This document shows positions 32,133-41,220 of a DNA stretch of 42,595 nt, in pieces. Source of the stretch: Opitutaceae bacterium (GTDB lineage Bacteria; Verrucomicrobiota; Verrucomicrobiia; Opitutales; Opitutaceae); assembly GCA_028688225.1 (NCBI GenBank), contig JAQTYQ010000026.1, positions 1 to 42,595 of the forward strand, in the 5' to 3' direction. Each line of letters begins with the position of its first letter. Positions within the stretch are counted from its first letter, which is position 1. The notes under the pieces were generated by a model. That model was not told the DNA's origin and searched no databases. It saw nothing but the letters and a program-made list of their open reading frames with translations. The translations under genes were made by a program, and so were the position numbers.

Positions 32133-33778
32133 CCATCTTGCAAGGCGATATCAAGTTCGTTGCAGCAAAGAAGATGACCGAGACGCCCGACGGCGGTGGC
32201 CCGCCGTCGGCCAACATCATCGGCGATGCAGTCTCCAACGCCATCTTCGGAGACGTGTCCGAGCAGATGCGGGCGGGTGGCAAAGTCAACGTCAAGAGCG
32301 TGTTTGCCGCTGTGCAGAGCCTGGACACCGACGAGTTCCTGGGCGCGCACGCAATCCTGTCTAAACCGCCCCAGGATCCGCTGGTCAGCGTCACCCTGGC
32401 CAAGGCGGGCATCTTCGACACGCGCGGCGACATCGTGCCCAAGCTGTCGGCGTACCTGAATGCGGCGTCCGAATGGCCGGCGATGCTGCTGGAGTCTCAC
32501 ATCGCGGGGCAGCGTGCCCTGCAGTTGATTGCCAGGCCGGGCGCCGAGCTGCCACCGGTCGGCCGCACGCTGGTGCTGCAGTGGCACTACGGGCAGGCGG
32601 ACCAGCGCGAACAGTACGTGCGCATCACGCGGGTCTCATCGGAGTTGCGGACCTTCTCCTACAGTTCGGGCAGTGGGGTGGTCGACTACCAGGGTATGGT
32701 GATCACGGCAGATCTCTCCGATGCCCTGGCCCACGACTTTCCGGGCACGGCGCCGAACCGGCTCTACACCCGAGAAGCGACCGCGACGATCGTGCGCGAC
32801 ACGGTGGTGGCCGACGCCTCCCAGTACTTCGGGGCTGCGGCGCTGGCCGAGCCCGTTGCCATCGGCGACGTGTCCCTGCGGGTCGCGTCCGTCTACACCC
32901 AGCTCGTGCCCAACTCCCGCACCGAGACCCCAATCACCGATCGCCGCCCGGCGGCGGACACCGCCCTCACGCTGACCACCTCACCTCGCGAGGTCGAGGT
33001 GGCCGGCAGCCCGTTCTCCCAGCGCATCCGCATCGGGCAGGAGAACCGGGGTTATTCGTACGTGACCATCCTGCGGCCGCTGCCGGCGCCAGGCACCGTC
33101 CAGATCTCGTTCAGGGCCCTGGGGCGCAACTACAGCCTGGCGGATGACGGATTCGGCCGCCTGGCCGGCTCCGGGTCGGGCACGATCAACTACATTACCG
33201 GGGCAGTCGCCATTACGCTCGATGCGCTGCCGGATGATCGTTCTGCTGTCGTGTTTTATTGGGGTCAGCGGGAGAGCTATACCAGCCGCGCTGGCACCCT
33301 CGACTTCCGTGCGCCGGAATACGCTTTTGAGCTGGAGAATCCTGGCGTCACCCCGGGGTCCCTCTCTGTCACATGGCTCTCCGCCGGGGTGTTGCGTACC
33401 GCTACTGCCAATACGGCCGGCACGTTTTCTGGCGACGCGGCGGGCGAGGTGAGCTACACGCAAGGCATCGTGCGTATTCGCCCCGCCCACATGCTCGACC
33501 CCGGTGGCAGCTTCCAGCTCGATTACACGTTTTCGGACGTTCGGGAGGAGCTGATAACGGGCCTCTCCACGGATCCCGCTGGCCAAGTGTCGTTCACGCT
33601 GGCTGATCAGCCAGCGCCCGGCACGCTGGAGCTGCAATGGATGGTCTCCCGCGTCGAGTCGGTCAGCTCGGGCGCTTCGAGCAGCGGATCGACGACCGAG
33701 AAAACAGAAGGAAAAGGTGCAAACACGATCGTCAAGAGCGCAACGCGCCGGATCGTCACGGGGTTTCAGTACTTGTAA
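32129..33778 (+). CDS. Tail tip/virion structural protein, beta-rich
   Basis: 549 aa, overlapping the previous gene by 4 bases. No catalytic motif is seen. The C-terminal half has repeated units of the type PGSLSVTWLSAG and G-TINYITGAVAITL, which also occur in the next protein, so both may be built from the same beta modules. A Ser/Gly-rich linker (SVSSGASSSGSTTEK) is near residue 515. It probably belongs to the distal tail. Confidence 0.75.
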   Translation: MTILQGDIKFVAAKKMTETPDGGGPPSANIIGDAVSNAIFGDVSEQMRAGGKVNVKSVFAAVQSLDTDEFLGAHAILSKPPQDPLVSVTLAKAGIFDTRGDIVPKLSAYLNAASEWPAMLLESHIAGQRALQLIARPGAELPPVGRTLVLQWHYGQADQREQYVRITRVSSELRTFSYSSGSGVVDYQGMVITADLSDALAHDFPGTAPNRLYTREATATIVRDTVVADASQYFGAAALAEPVAIGDVSLRVASVYTQLVPNSRTETPITDRRPAADTALTLTTSPREVEVAGSPFSQRIRIGQENRGYSYVTILRPLPAPGTVQISFRALGRNYSLADDGFGRLAGSGSGTINYITGAVAITLDALPDDRSAVVFYWGQRESYTSRAGTLDFRAPEYAFELENPGVTPGSLSVTWLSAGVLRTATANTAGTFSGDAAGEVSYTQGIVRIRPAHMLDPGGSFQLDYTFSDVREELITGLSTDPAGQVSFTLADQPAPGTLELQWMVSRVESVSSGASSSGSTTEKTEGKGANTIVKSATRRIVTGFQYL

Positions 33779-33791
33779 GGGGGTATCAATA

Positions 33792-35768
33792 ATGAGTGTT
33801 GGACAAGCTTGGGTTCAAGACGTAGCGGTGAAAGTGGAGGTGCCCATTTATGGGCAGGAGGAATACAACTACAACACCTACGCAGCGTACGAAAAAAGCG
33901 CCTCCAGCTCGGCCAGTCATTCGGCTGTAACGGGTAAAAAAGCGAGCGGTGGTACTGCAGTATTTCGGGCTGTCACCGACGACGGTGCCGGAAATCTGTT
34001 CGGGACATTCGGCTCCGTCAGCTATGCCTCGAAATTCGTGATTCTTAAAGTCATCTCCGACTATAGCGAGACGAGCTTTGAAAGCAGCTACGAAAACGCC
34101 TCGGTATTCGACTCGCTGAACGTTACCGGCGAGCCCACTGTGACAGCCGGTGGCGCTGGCGCCCCTACCACAACCTCAGGGGGTGGCGGGTCGAGTAGCG
34201 CGAAGGGTGGCCAGTACGGCAGCGCAGCGTTCAAAGAGGAGTTTGGCTCTGCCGGCATTGCTGCGGTCTACGCTGTCGGCACCCCAACGCCGGTGGCCCA
34301 CACAGAGGAGTTCACACCGCCCGGTGTCACGCTCGATCTATGTCCACGCACGAAAGACATGATCGTCCCCGGGTCGGTGCAATTCGCGTGGATGGGCCAA
34401 ACCTATACAGACCTGGACGGAAAGCTCTACCGTGGCGGCAGCGGCGACAGCCCCGGCATCCTCAGCGGTAGTATCGACTACGCATCCGGATTGTGTGGGA
34501 TGACCGACTATGTCGTGGGGGCGAATCCCGGGTCGATCGCTGTTCAGTCTCTGTGGACCTACCGCACTAAACCCACCTTGGCCCACATCGTCTTCAATCT
34601 GCCCACGTCTCCCGCCAAGCCCGGCAGCCTGATTTTCAGCGTCACAGATGTGCGCGGCACCCAACTCATCGCCACGAGCGATCTATCAGGCGCTATCACC
34701 GGTGCGCACACCCACGGCCAGGCAGATTTCGAGAGTGGCCTGGTCGAAATCCAGTTCGGCGACTACGTGCTGGATTCCGCGCTCACCCCGGCCCAAAAAG
34801 CGGAGTGGTGGTACAACCCCGACGACGTGCGCGTGGCCGACGGAAAGATCTGGCGCCCCTGGCCGGTCGATCCCTCCACCCTGCGTTACGCAGTAGTGGG
34901 CTACGCCTACCTGCCCCTGGACGCCGAGATCCTGGGCATGGACCCGGTGCGCCTGCCACCCGATGGCCGCGTGCCCATCTACCGCGCCGGCGGCTACGTC
35001 GTGATCGGCCACACCGGTGCCATCGGGCCCGTCAACGTATCGGTCGGCCAGACGATATCCTGCGGCCGTCCCCGAATCTCCCGCATCCGTGTGGTGGATG
35101 CCGACGGCAACGCCATCGACACGGGCTACACGACCAACCTCGACGCCGGCACCGTTACTTTTGCCCAAGCGCGTAGCGGCGTAACGATCTTCCACCGCAT
35201 CGAAGACCTGGTGGTGCTCTCGGATGTACAGATCGACGGCCAGCTCCGCGCCACCCGCGCCATCACCCACGACTATCCCGCCGGCGCCATCGTCTCCAGC
35301 GCGCTCATGTGGGGCGACCTGCGCGCATCTGCAACCGATGTATGGGACCAGGTGTCCTGGACAGGGGTGTGGTCGGATGGAGTGACCGGCCAACCTGCGA
35401 CCGGCACCTACAACGACACGATCGCGCCCATCCAGGTGCTCAACGCCGACGCCTTGGCCGAGCGCTGGGCAGTCGTGTTCACCAACACCACTGCGTTCTA
35501 CGTGATGGGCGAGCACGTGGGGGTGATCGCCACCGGCAACACCGCCACCGACTGCGCGCCGCTCAACCCTGCAACAGGCCGCAGCTACTTTGTCCTGCCT
35601 GCTGTCGGCTGGGGTAGCGGCTGGTCGGCCGGTAACGTGCTGCGCTTCAACACGGACGGCCCTACCCGCAAGGTGGTGCTGATCCGCACCACCCAGCCCG
35701 GCCCCGAGCCGGCCTTCATTGACCACGACTTCGAGCTGCTCATCCGCGGCGGCGTCGATCGCCCGTAA
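33792..35768 (+). CDS. Tail tip/virion structural protein, beta-rich
   Basis: 658 aa. AAGGGGG precedes the ATG at 33792. The first 110 residues are Ser/Ala/Tyr-rich. A Gly/Ser linker (TTSGGGGSSSAKGG) leads to beta modules that resemble those in the preceding protein (SIDYASGLCGMTDYV, then a PGSLIFSVTDVRG unit). The C-terminal section is more regular and GC-ended. Siphophage tail hub or distal tail is likely from position. Confidence 0.75.
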   Translation: MSVGQAWVQDVAVKVEVPIYGQEEYNYNTYAAYEKSASSSASHSAVTGKKASGGTAVFRAVTDDGAGNLFGTFGSVSYASKFVILKVISDYSETSFESSYENASVFDSLNVTGEPTVTAGGAGAPTTTSGGGGSSSAKGGQYGSAAFKEEFGSAGIAAVYAVGTPTPVAHTEEFTPPGVTLDLCPRTKDMIVPGSVQFAWMGQTYTDLDGKLYRGGSGDSPGILSGSIDYASGLCGMTDYVVGANPGSIAVQSLWTYRTKPTLAHIVFNLPTSPAKPGSLIFSVTDVRGTQLIATSDLSGAITGAHTHGQADFESGLVEIQFGDYVLDSALTPAQKAEWWYNPDDVRVADGKIWRPWPVDPSTLRYAVVGYAYLPLDAEILGMDPVRLPPDGRVPIYRAGGYVVIGHTGAIGPVNVSVGQTISCGRPRISRIRVVDADGNAIDTGYTTNLDAGTVTFAQARSGVTIFHRIEDLVVLSDVQIDGQLRATRAITHDYPAGAIVSSALMWGDLRASATDVWDQVSWTGVWSDGVTGQPATGTYNDTIAPIQVLNADALAERWAVVFTNTTAFYVMGEHVGVIATGNTATDCAPLNPATGRSYFVLPAVGWGSGWSAGNVLRFNTDGPTRKVVLIRTTQPGPEPAFIDHDFELLIRGGVDRP

Positions 35769-35777
35769 GGACCCGAC

Positions 35778-36944
35778 ATGGCATACACAGGCGTCAAATA
35801 CATTCACAGCGAGCTGCCCGGTGCCCCCGTTTGCAACGGCGTGGCCGGGTCACTGGCGACGGTGCTCGAGGCCTGCCTCTGCAACGGTTTCGGGCTTATC
35901 ACGGCATCCAGCGTCGTGATCGCGGGTGGCGTGGCCACGGCCACTTTTCCCACTACCCACGCATTCGAGCCACGCATCGTGGCCCTCGTCGCCGGGGCAA
36001 CGCCCGCGGGGCTCAACGGCGAACAGCGCATCACCGCCACCACCGCCAACAGCGCCTCGTGGGCAACGAGCCTGCCCGACGGCGCCGCCACCGGCACTAT
36101 CACACTCAAGGTGGCGCCGGCCGGCTGGACCAAGGCACTCTCGTCCGGCAACGTTGTCGCGTTCAAGTCGGCGAGCCCTGCAGCATCCGGGATCCTGGCT
36201 CGCATCGACGATTCGATTGGCCGCTATGCCCGGATCCGGCTCGTCGAGTCGATGTCCGACATCGACACGCTGGTTGGGCCCACTCCGACAAATGGACAGC
36301 GGCCTGGCGGTGCCTACATTTCCAAGTCGGACGCCGCAAGCTCGGCGGCACGTAAATGGATCGTCGTGGCGTCCGATAAATTCGCGGTCGTCATGATCGC
36401 GTATCACGGTTCGTATCCGAACGACTATGAGCCGATTGTCTGGGGCGACTATCTGTCCGAGCGCGTCGGCGATGCCTGGCCCTGCATCCTGGTTGCAAAT
36501 CCGTCGGACTCTAGCGGCGCCACGTCGCCCGGAACCTATAACGCGCTGCTGAATTGGGCGTGGGACATGGGGTCCTGGCTCGTCCGGCCGTATACCGGTA
36601 TCGGCGGATCACTGGCGGGGCTTATAGCCAAAGTCGGGCAGCCGGCGGCCTGGTCGGGTGATTCGTCACTCCCGCCCGGCCCTAATCCGATTAATAACGC
36701 AATCGACTTGTCGCCGTCGATCATCGTCGAGGGCAGCTCAACCCTTGGGAATCGTCGGGCCGTCCTGCCCGCCATTTACGGACTACCCCACAACATGGGC
36801 TCCGGCTTCGACTCGAAGGACGTGATCCCCAGTGCCTTGGGACTCCCCGGGCACGCGATCATGGCGGTCCGTTACTACGGCGGGAATTCCGTAGCCGCCA
36901 GCCGCCGCTTCGCGATCGACATTACCGGCCCGTGGGAGGCGTGA
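35778..36944 (+). CDS. Tail protein, possible receptor-binding
   Basis: 388 aa, no family recognised. The N-terminal quarter is a beta region (VVIAGGVATATFPTTHAFEP, RIVALVAGATPAGLNGEQRI); the rest is a globular part with Trp/Tyr/Gly-rich loops (AWPCILVANPSDSSGATSP, NWAWDMGSWLVRPYTG). Codons are less GC-ended in the second half (from about 36270), which fits a domain exchanged between phages. Such mosaics often mark receptor-binding proteins; this is inference. Confidence 0.7.
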   Translation: MAYTGVKYIHSELPGAPVCNGVAGSLATVLEACLCNGFGLITASSVVIAGGVATATFPTTHAFEPRIVALVAGATPAGLNGEQRITATTANSASWATSLPDGAATGTITLKVAPAGWTKALSSGNVVAFKSASPAASGILARIDDSIGRYARIRLVESMSDIDTLVGPTPTNGQRPGGAYISKSDAASSAARKWIVVASDKFAVVMIAYHGSYPNDYEPIVWGDYLSERVGDAWPCILVANPSDSSGATSPGTYNALLNWAWDMGSWLVRPYTGIGGSLAGLIAKVGQPAAWSGDSSLPPGPNPINNAIDLSPSIIVEGSSTLGNRRAVLPAIYGLPHNMGSGFDSKDVIPSALGLPGHAIMAVRYYGGNSVAASRRFAIDITGPWEA

Positions 36945-37303
36945 TGGGCTATTCCGGCGTCAACCGCACGATCAGGGCGTTTGCAATCCCGGTCACGTCC
37001 CCTCTGGTCAGCCGGCGGCGCGGCATCCTGACGACACGTGACATTGCGGCGGGAGGGGGCGGATTCGTCCAGGGGACCGTGATGACCAAGGGCACGCCGG
37101 ATTTCCCGGTGTGGCGCCGCGTGCGGCTCTACGCGCGCCGCGACGGACGGCTGATCCGCGAAGCCTGGTCCGACCCAGTCACTGGGGCGTATGAGTTTCG
37201 CAATCTCGACGCCGCCCTCCGCTACTTCGTCGTCGCCCACGACCACACAGGTCAGTACAACGCCGAGATCTCCGACGACATCACGCCGGAGCCCATGCCG
37301 TGA
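36944..37303 (+). CDS. Small tail protein
   Basis: 119 aa. The second half has a transthyretin/carboxypeptidase-regulatory-like beta pattern (VWRRVRLYARRDGRLIREAW, then DPVTGAYEFRNLD), as in small domains attached to phage tails. ATG overlaps the previous stop (TGATG) and its stop overlaps the next GTG. Confidence 0.72.
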   Translation: MGYSGVNRTIRAFAIPVTSPLVSRRRGILTTRDIAAGGGGFVQGTVMTKGTPDFPVWRRVRLYARRDGRLIREAWSDPVTGAYEFRNLDAALRYFVVAHDHTGQYNAEISDDITPEPMP

Positions 37304-37695
37304 TCGAGTTCGCCCCCGAGAACAACGCGGCCGGCCTCGAGGGGAGGCTCGCCGACATCATGACCGGCACCGGCCTGCCCCGGATCCTGCTGTACGACGG
37401 TGAGCAGGCGGTGGGCGCGGCTGCGCCCACCGGCAACCTCATCGCCATCTCGTCCATCGTCTCCGGCAGCATGGCCGGTAACCAGGCCGTGCTGACCGTC
37501 TCGCCGCTGCCGTCGCTGGTGCTGGCCACCGGCACGCCGACTTGGGCCCGCCTCGAAAACGGCGACGGCCGCTGGGTGCTCAACGGCCCGGCCTCCGACG
37601 TGGTCGGAGAGGGCGTGCTCGTGCTGCTGCTGACACCCGGCCCCTACTACCACGGCGGCCGCATCTACGTCGATAGCGTGGTCCTCTCGTCGTGA
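37300..37695 (+). CDS. Small tail protein
   Basis: 131 aa, GTG start overlapping the previous stop by 4 bases. Beta-rich (LIAISSIVSGSMAGNQAVLT, GDGRWVLNGPASDVVGEGVL), no family recognised. It belongs to the tail tip cluster by tight overlap on both sides. Confidence 0.7.
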   Translation: MIEFAPENNAAGLEGRLADIMTGTGLPRILLYDGEQAVGAAAPTGNLIAISSIVSGSMAGNQAVLTVSPLPSLVLATGTPTWARLENGDGRWVLNGPASDVVGEGVLVLLLTPGPYYHGGRIYVDSVVLSS

Positions 37696-39551
37696 GCGTC
37701 GATCTGCGCCTCCACCGCTCGCTCGACCGCAGTACCCACCTGGTCTTCGGTCGAGGCCCGTCACCCGATGAGTTCGTAGGGCACATCGTCGTCGTCGCGG
37801 TTGCCCCGGTGCCGGTGGTCCGGATGAGCGTGGGCGCTGCGTATGCCGCGGCTGTTGCGGTGCTTGCGCCGGGTGCGGCGATCGCCATTCGGGCTGAGTA
37901 TCGGTCCGAGGTTGAGCACCCGCTGGTCGGTGTGGCGCGTGATCGCGCCCAGGCCGCGCAGGCCTACCTGTCCAGTCAAACCGACCGCTTCCAGAAGGCC
38001 GTCTCGGCCACCCACAGCACCCGCACCAGGTATCAATCCGCAGCCCTGCGCACTGCGTTCGCTGGCGCGGCCTTCCAGGATGCCGCCCCCGCAGCCTGCG
38101 GCCTGGCCGGCGTGTTTCAAGCCTCCGCCCCTATGTTCGCGGATGCGGCAGCGAGCTGGCAGGACGCCGCCTCATCCCACCAGGTGCTGGCCAGCCGCTT
38201 CGGGGAGGCTCAGACCGCATCCGCTCATGTGGGCGGACGCTGGCAGGACACGATCCGCTACCTGCGCGCCGTCACCACGGCGGCCCAGGAGGCCGTTGCA
38301 CAGGCCATGGCTATCCGCCAGCACGCCGGCCCGGCACAGCAGATCCTGCTGCGCCAGGCAGGGCGCTGGCAGGACGCATGGGGCCCTCGGCCCGGTCGCA
38401 CCGCCGTCGTCGTGCCGCCCACCCCGGGCCGTTACATCCCGCCGCCCGGTAACGCGGTGGACCTGCTGTTCGACACGCTGCTCACGCGCTCAACGCACCT
38501 CATCTTTGGACGTGACGGCTTGCCTGTGCCGGCCCCCATCCTTGTCCCCGTCCTGGAGGCTTACTACGTGTTCAACACCATTACCCTCGCCCGCGCCGAC
38601 AGCGGGGTCGAGATCCCTGCGCGCGGCCTGGCCGTCGGCATCAGCCGGGACGGCCCGCACTGGACCTGGTCCGCAGTGATCCCCGGCGGCGCCAGGGCGC
38701 TGGTCGCCCGGAATCCGGACCCCGTCGAGCTGATCGCCGTGGTGAATGGCCTTGAAATGCGCCTGCTGGCCGAGAATTCGGAGCGGGACCGGCGCCACGG
38801 CGCCGACTGGCTCCGCGTCTCCGGCCGCAGCCGTTCCGCCTGGCTGTCCGAGCAGTACGCGCCGAAGGAAGCCCGCAGCAACCTCACCGCCCTCAACGCC
38901 CAGCAGCTGGCCGACGCCGTCCTCACGGTCAACGGCGTTTCCATCGGCTGGGCACTCGACTGGCAGATCGTCGATTGGCTCGTCCCCGCCGGCGCCTGGA
39001 GCCACTACGGCACCCACATGGAAGCCCTCGCACGGCTCGCCGAGGCCGGCGGCGGCTACCTCCAGGCCGACCCGGCCGCGCAGCGCATCGCCGTCCTGCC
39101 GCATTACCCGGCCCTGCCGTGGCACTGGCCCAGCGCCACGCCCGACATCGTGCTGCCCGAAGACATCGTCGAAGTCGAGCGCACCCTCACCGCCGACCAA
39201 CCCGAATACAACGCGGTGTACGTGATCGGCCAGTCCGCCGCCGGCCGCCGCGACCGCGTCCTGCGTGCAGGCTCCGCAGCAGACCGCCTCGCCCCCCAGG
39301 TCGTCGATGCCCTGGCCACCGACCCCATCATGACGCGCGCCCGGGGCGGCACGGTACTCGCCGATGGCGGCGCCCAATCCCGCATCAGCCTGCGCCTCCC
39401 AGTGCTCCCGGAAACGGGCCTCATCCTGCCCGGCCGCATGATCGAATACAGCGCCGAGGGCGTCACCCGGCGCGGCATGACCCGCTCGCTCCAGGGCGAG
39501 TGGTCACACCCCGAGCTGTGGCAAACCGTGGAGATCGAAGTCCGTGACTAA
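37692..39551 (+). CDS. Tail tip / baseplate hub-like protein with duplicated N-terminal motif
   Basis: 619 aa, GTG start overlapping the previous stop. A 20-residue motif near the start (VDLRLHRSLDRSTHLVFGRG) returns in modified form near residue 258 (VDLLFDTLLTRSTHLIFGRD), with a helical Ala-rich region between (about 75-240). The C-terminal half (ELIAVVNGLEMRLLAENSER, LIAVVNG, LARLAEAGGGYLQADPAAQR) resembles hub proteins of B3-like siphophages. The helical section could be a coiled trimer. Confidence 0.75.
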   Translation: MSVDLRLHRSLDRSTHLVFGRGPSPDEFVGHIVVVAVAPVPVVRMSVGAAYAAAVAVLAPGAAIAIRAEYRSEVEHPLVGVARDRAQAAQAYLSSQTDRFQKAVSATHSTRTRYQSAALRTAFAGAAFQDAAPAACGLAGVFQASAPMFADAAASWQDAASSHQVLASRFGEAQTASAHVGGRWQDTIRYLRAVTTAAQEAVAQAMAIRQHAGPAQQILLRQAGRWQDAWGPRPGRTAVVVPPTPGRYIPPPGNAVDLLFDTLLTRSTHLIFGRDGLPVPAPILVPVLEAYYVFNTITLARADSGVEIPARGLAVGISRDGPHWTWSAVIPGGARALVARNPDPVELIAVVNGLEMRLLAENSERDRRHGADWLRVSGRSRSAWLSEQYAPKEARSNLTALNAQQLADAVLTVNGVSIGWALDWQIVDWLVPAGAWSHYGTHMEALARLAEAGGGYLQADPAAQRIAVLPHYPALPWHWPSATPDIVLPEDIVEVERTLTADQPEYNAVYVIGQSAAGRRDRVLRAGSAADRLAPQVVDALATDPIMTRARGGTVLADGGAQSRISLRLPVLPETGLILPGRMIEYSAEGVTRRGMTRSLQGEWSHPELWQTVEIEVRD

Positions 39552-39765
39552 CCCACTCAAGGCCCTCCGCGAACTCACTGCCGGCCCCCCGCTGCTCACC
39601 GGCGCCGTCACCTGGACAGACGGCACATCCAGCCAGCTCACCCTGCCCGGCGGAGCTGTCATCACTGTCCGCGGCACCGCGCCCATTGGCACGGCCGTCT
39701 ATCACCGCGACGCCGCCATAGAAGGTGAAGCACCGAACCTGCCGGGAGTGGATATCGAAGTTTGA
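39544..39765 (+). CDS. Small C-terminal tail protein
   Basis: 73 aa, GTG start overlapping the previous gene by 8 bases. A beta-rich protein with LLTGAVTWTDGTSSQLTLPG. It is the last recognisable phage gene, 40 bases before the right-end motifs. Confidence 0.68.
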   Translation: MTNPLKALRELTAGPPLLTGAVTWTDGTSSQLTLPGGAVITVRGTAPIGTAVYHRDAAIEGEAPNLPGVDIEV

Positions 39766-39805
39766 GGCGTTACCACGACACCAGACCGGCCTGGTTTGGG
39801 GGCAC

Positions 39806-39890
39806 AAGTAACGGCGCCGACAGCGCCAAACCACTCGCAAATCCGTGCCAAATGTCCCGCGCGCTTACACGGTCCGCACAACCACATACA
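39806..39890. mobile_element. Right end of the prophage with inverted end motifs
   Basis: AAGTAACGG and GCGCCAAA (39806-39830) are the inverse of TTTGGCGC and CCGTTACTT at the left end (357-377). CCGTGCCAAATG (39843-39854) is the inverse of the core of the left tandem repeat. The terminus is placed at TACA ending 39890, 36 bases from the core (35 on the left). No target duplication is visible. Confidence 0.6.
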
Positions 39891-40401
39891 AAAGGCCCCG
39901 CGCTGGAAGCCGGCGGAGTTACCGGCCTCCCCTCCTACGCACCCAACCTCAAGCGGATTCAGCGCGACCGGTGCGCGTTTCGAGCTTCGGCGCTTCATGA
40001 GTGCCAGCGGCGGTGCTTTACGACGCAAAGGTTCTGTCAATTCTCGCTGGCGTGATACGGATTCGCGGCTACGAAGAGCACCGGGCGCTGCAGTGCTGCA
40101 GGAGTGGGAGTGCACGCAGGTGCCAATGGTCCTTGGCCCTGACGGATTCGCCCGGTGGGACGTTCCAGAGCTTCAGGGGCGAGCGCCCGGAGGATAGCGC
40201 CAGGTGGCACAGGTTGGACTGCTTTCGCAACCGCCACTCCTGTGCTTCATGAGTGGCGGGTAGGGCGATTCGGCGAGATGGAAGCCGGCATAGGTGATGA
40301 ATTGTCGGATTTGGGCGGGTCGACAATGCCTTTTGTGTCCCTGGATTCTGGGTTTCTTTGGCTGCCCATGGGGTCTCTAAATATACCGATGATGCAGACG
40401 T
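39891..40401. other. Stretch without a convincing gene, right of the prophage
   Basis: No gene is supported. One plus-strand frame ending at 40197 has protein-like composition in its last 45 codons (LQEWECTQVPMVLGPDGFAR, then WDVPELQG) but no good start or ribosome site, so it may be a fragment of a broken gene. No repeat or tRNA was seen. It is taken as flanking DNA. Confidence 0.4.
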
Positions 40402-40431
40402 AAAAATGCCCGCACATGGCGGGCTTTTTTT
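40402..40431. terminator. Bidirectional terminator
   Basis: AAAAA, then GCCCGC (40408-40413), loop ACATG, GCGGGC (40419-40424), then seven T. It works on both strands and closes the leftward pair at 40447-41198. Confidence 0.88.
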
Positions 40432-40446
40432 GAGGCTGCGTCTAGA

Positions 40447-40629
40447 TCAGGCGGCCTTCTGCATCTGTTTGGTGAGATTCCAAGTTTCGATGGAGAATAA
40501 CTTCGAGGCATCGTCACCCATCTTGGCGGCGCTGGCTGCAGCTGCCTGCTCAATGGATGACATGATAAGCCCCGAGTTGGCCGCAAATGCGGACCCAATG
40601 GGTGCTGTGCCTTTAAAGTTGATAATCAT
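40447..40629 (-). CDS. Small unknown protein, 60 aa
   Basis: Starts MIINFKGTAPIGSAFAANSG and continues with Ala-rich helices. GGAGAAAAAG lies before this ATG, so the upstream in-frame start at 40683 is not needed. The central run SSIEQAAAASAAKMGDDASK looks like a helical small-subunit protein. No family recognised. It follows the 180-aa gene by 26 bases and shares its terminator, so they form an operon. A+T content is higher than in all phage genes. Confidence 0.6.
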   Translation of the reverse strand: MIINFKGTAPIGSAFAANSGLIMSSIEQAAAASAAKMGDDASKLFSIETWNLTKQMQKAA

Positions 40630-40655
40630 GACTTTTTCTCCAGTAATTGTGCAGG

Positions 40656-41198
40656 TTATCGACTGGTGCGAAAAACCAGCCATCTGCCTTCAATAGATAC
40701 TTCAATTCCCGGCATGTTGCCAAGGGAGGACAGCACGCTAAGCGTGTCATGCATCCCCCGCAGGAACGTAACAAGGGCCTCTGTTCGCCCGTAAACCTTG
40801 ATAGTATCCGCACGAGCAACGGATCTTGTCAACGAAAACACTCCGATGAGTGATGTGGTAAAAATTTTCAGTCGATCGATTGTTATCTGCTCAGTGTCAG
40901 AGGTCAGTTCAACATCTGGACACATGTAGATGTCCATCATCTTGACCCATATGTCTGACCCACGTTGTGACTGGACCATCTGTACAAGTGCCTTACACTC
41001 CCCTCCCTCTTTGATAGCATAGAAAATGGAAACGTTCATGCGCTCATCAAGCTCGCCGATGCTGTTCCCACCTTCTATAACGTCAAAAAGCTGTTGATAT
41101 TCAGCCAAGAATGCTTCGTGAGTTGATTTTCCTGCTGCCTCAATCCAGGATTTCTTGATGCTTTGCAGTTCTTCTTCTTGTAGGTGTGCGAGTTCCAT
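40656..41198 (-). CDS. Unknown protein, A+T-richer accessory gene
   Basis: 180 aa, no family recognised. The N-terminal third is helical and acidic (MELAHLQEEELQSIKKSWIE); the rest alternates strands and helices (IFTTSLIGVFSLTRSVARAD, IKVYGRTEALVTFLRGMHDT, VSIEGRWLVFRTSR). ATG at 41198 is preferred over 41219 because it follows AGGGAAGAAG and because a promoter (TTGATT at 41243-41248, CATATT at 41221-41226, 16 bases apart on the minus strand) would start transcription after the 41219 codon. Base composition marks it as acquired. Unknown function, coupled with the 60-aa gene. Confidence 0.72.
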   Translation of the reverse strand: MELAHLQEEELQSIKKSWIEAAGKSTHEAFLAEYQQLFDVIEGGNSIGELDERMNVSIFYAIKEGGECKALVQMVQSQRGSDIWVKMMDIYMCPDVELTSDTEQITIDRLKIFTTSLIGVFSLTRSVARADTIKVYGRTEALVTFLRGMHDTLSVLSSLGNMPGIEVSIEGRWLVFRTSR

Positions 41199-41220
41199 CG
41201 GTTCTTCTTCCCTAGTCATG

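Larger units (their letters stand above)
147..39890. mobile_element. Mu-like transposable prophage with siphovirus-type tail genes
   Basis: The gene order is that of Mu-like phages: repressor, MuA-like transposase, MuB-like ATPase, Gam, GemA, Mor, lysis, TerL, DUF935 portal, MuF, protease/scaffold, gpT head, gp36, gp37, tail. The tail section has a tube and tape measure but no sheath, as in Pseudomonas B3 and D3112. The termini are inferred. TGTA at 147 lies 35 bases before the first CATTTGGCACGG; TACA ending at 39890 lies 36 bases beyond the inverted copy of the same motif (39843-39854). A second shared motif, TTTGGCGC then CCGTTACTT, is at 357-377 and inverted at 39806-39830. The five bases outside each end differ (CACCA and AAAGG), so no target duplication supports these exact ends. 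A second TGTAGCC at 136 is an alternative left terminus. Confidence 0.85.

Noticed and set aside
39997..40197. Possible 66-codon gene right of the prophage
   Set aside because: The C-terminal part is protein-like, but there is no ribosome site and the upstream part is not; it may be a fragment.
40447..40629. R-body (RebB) or type III secretion small subunit
   Set aside because: The Ala-rich helical look is similar, but the conserved residues of these families are missing.
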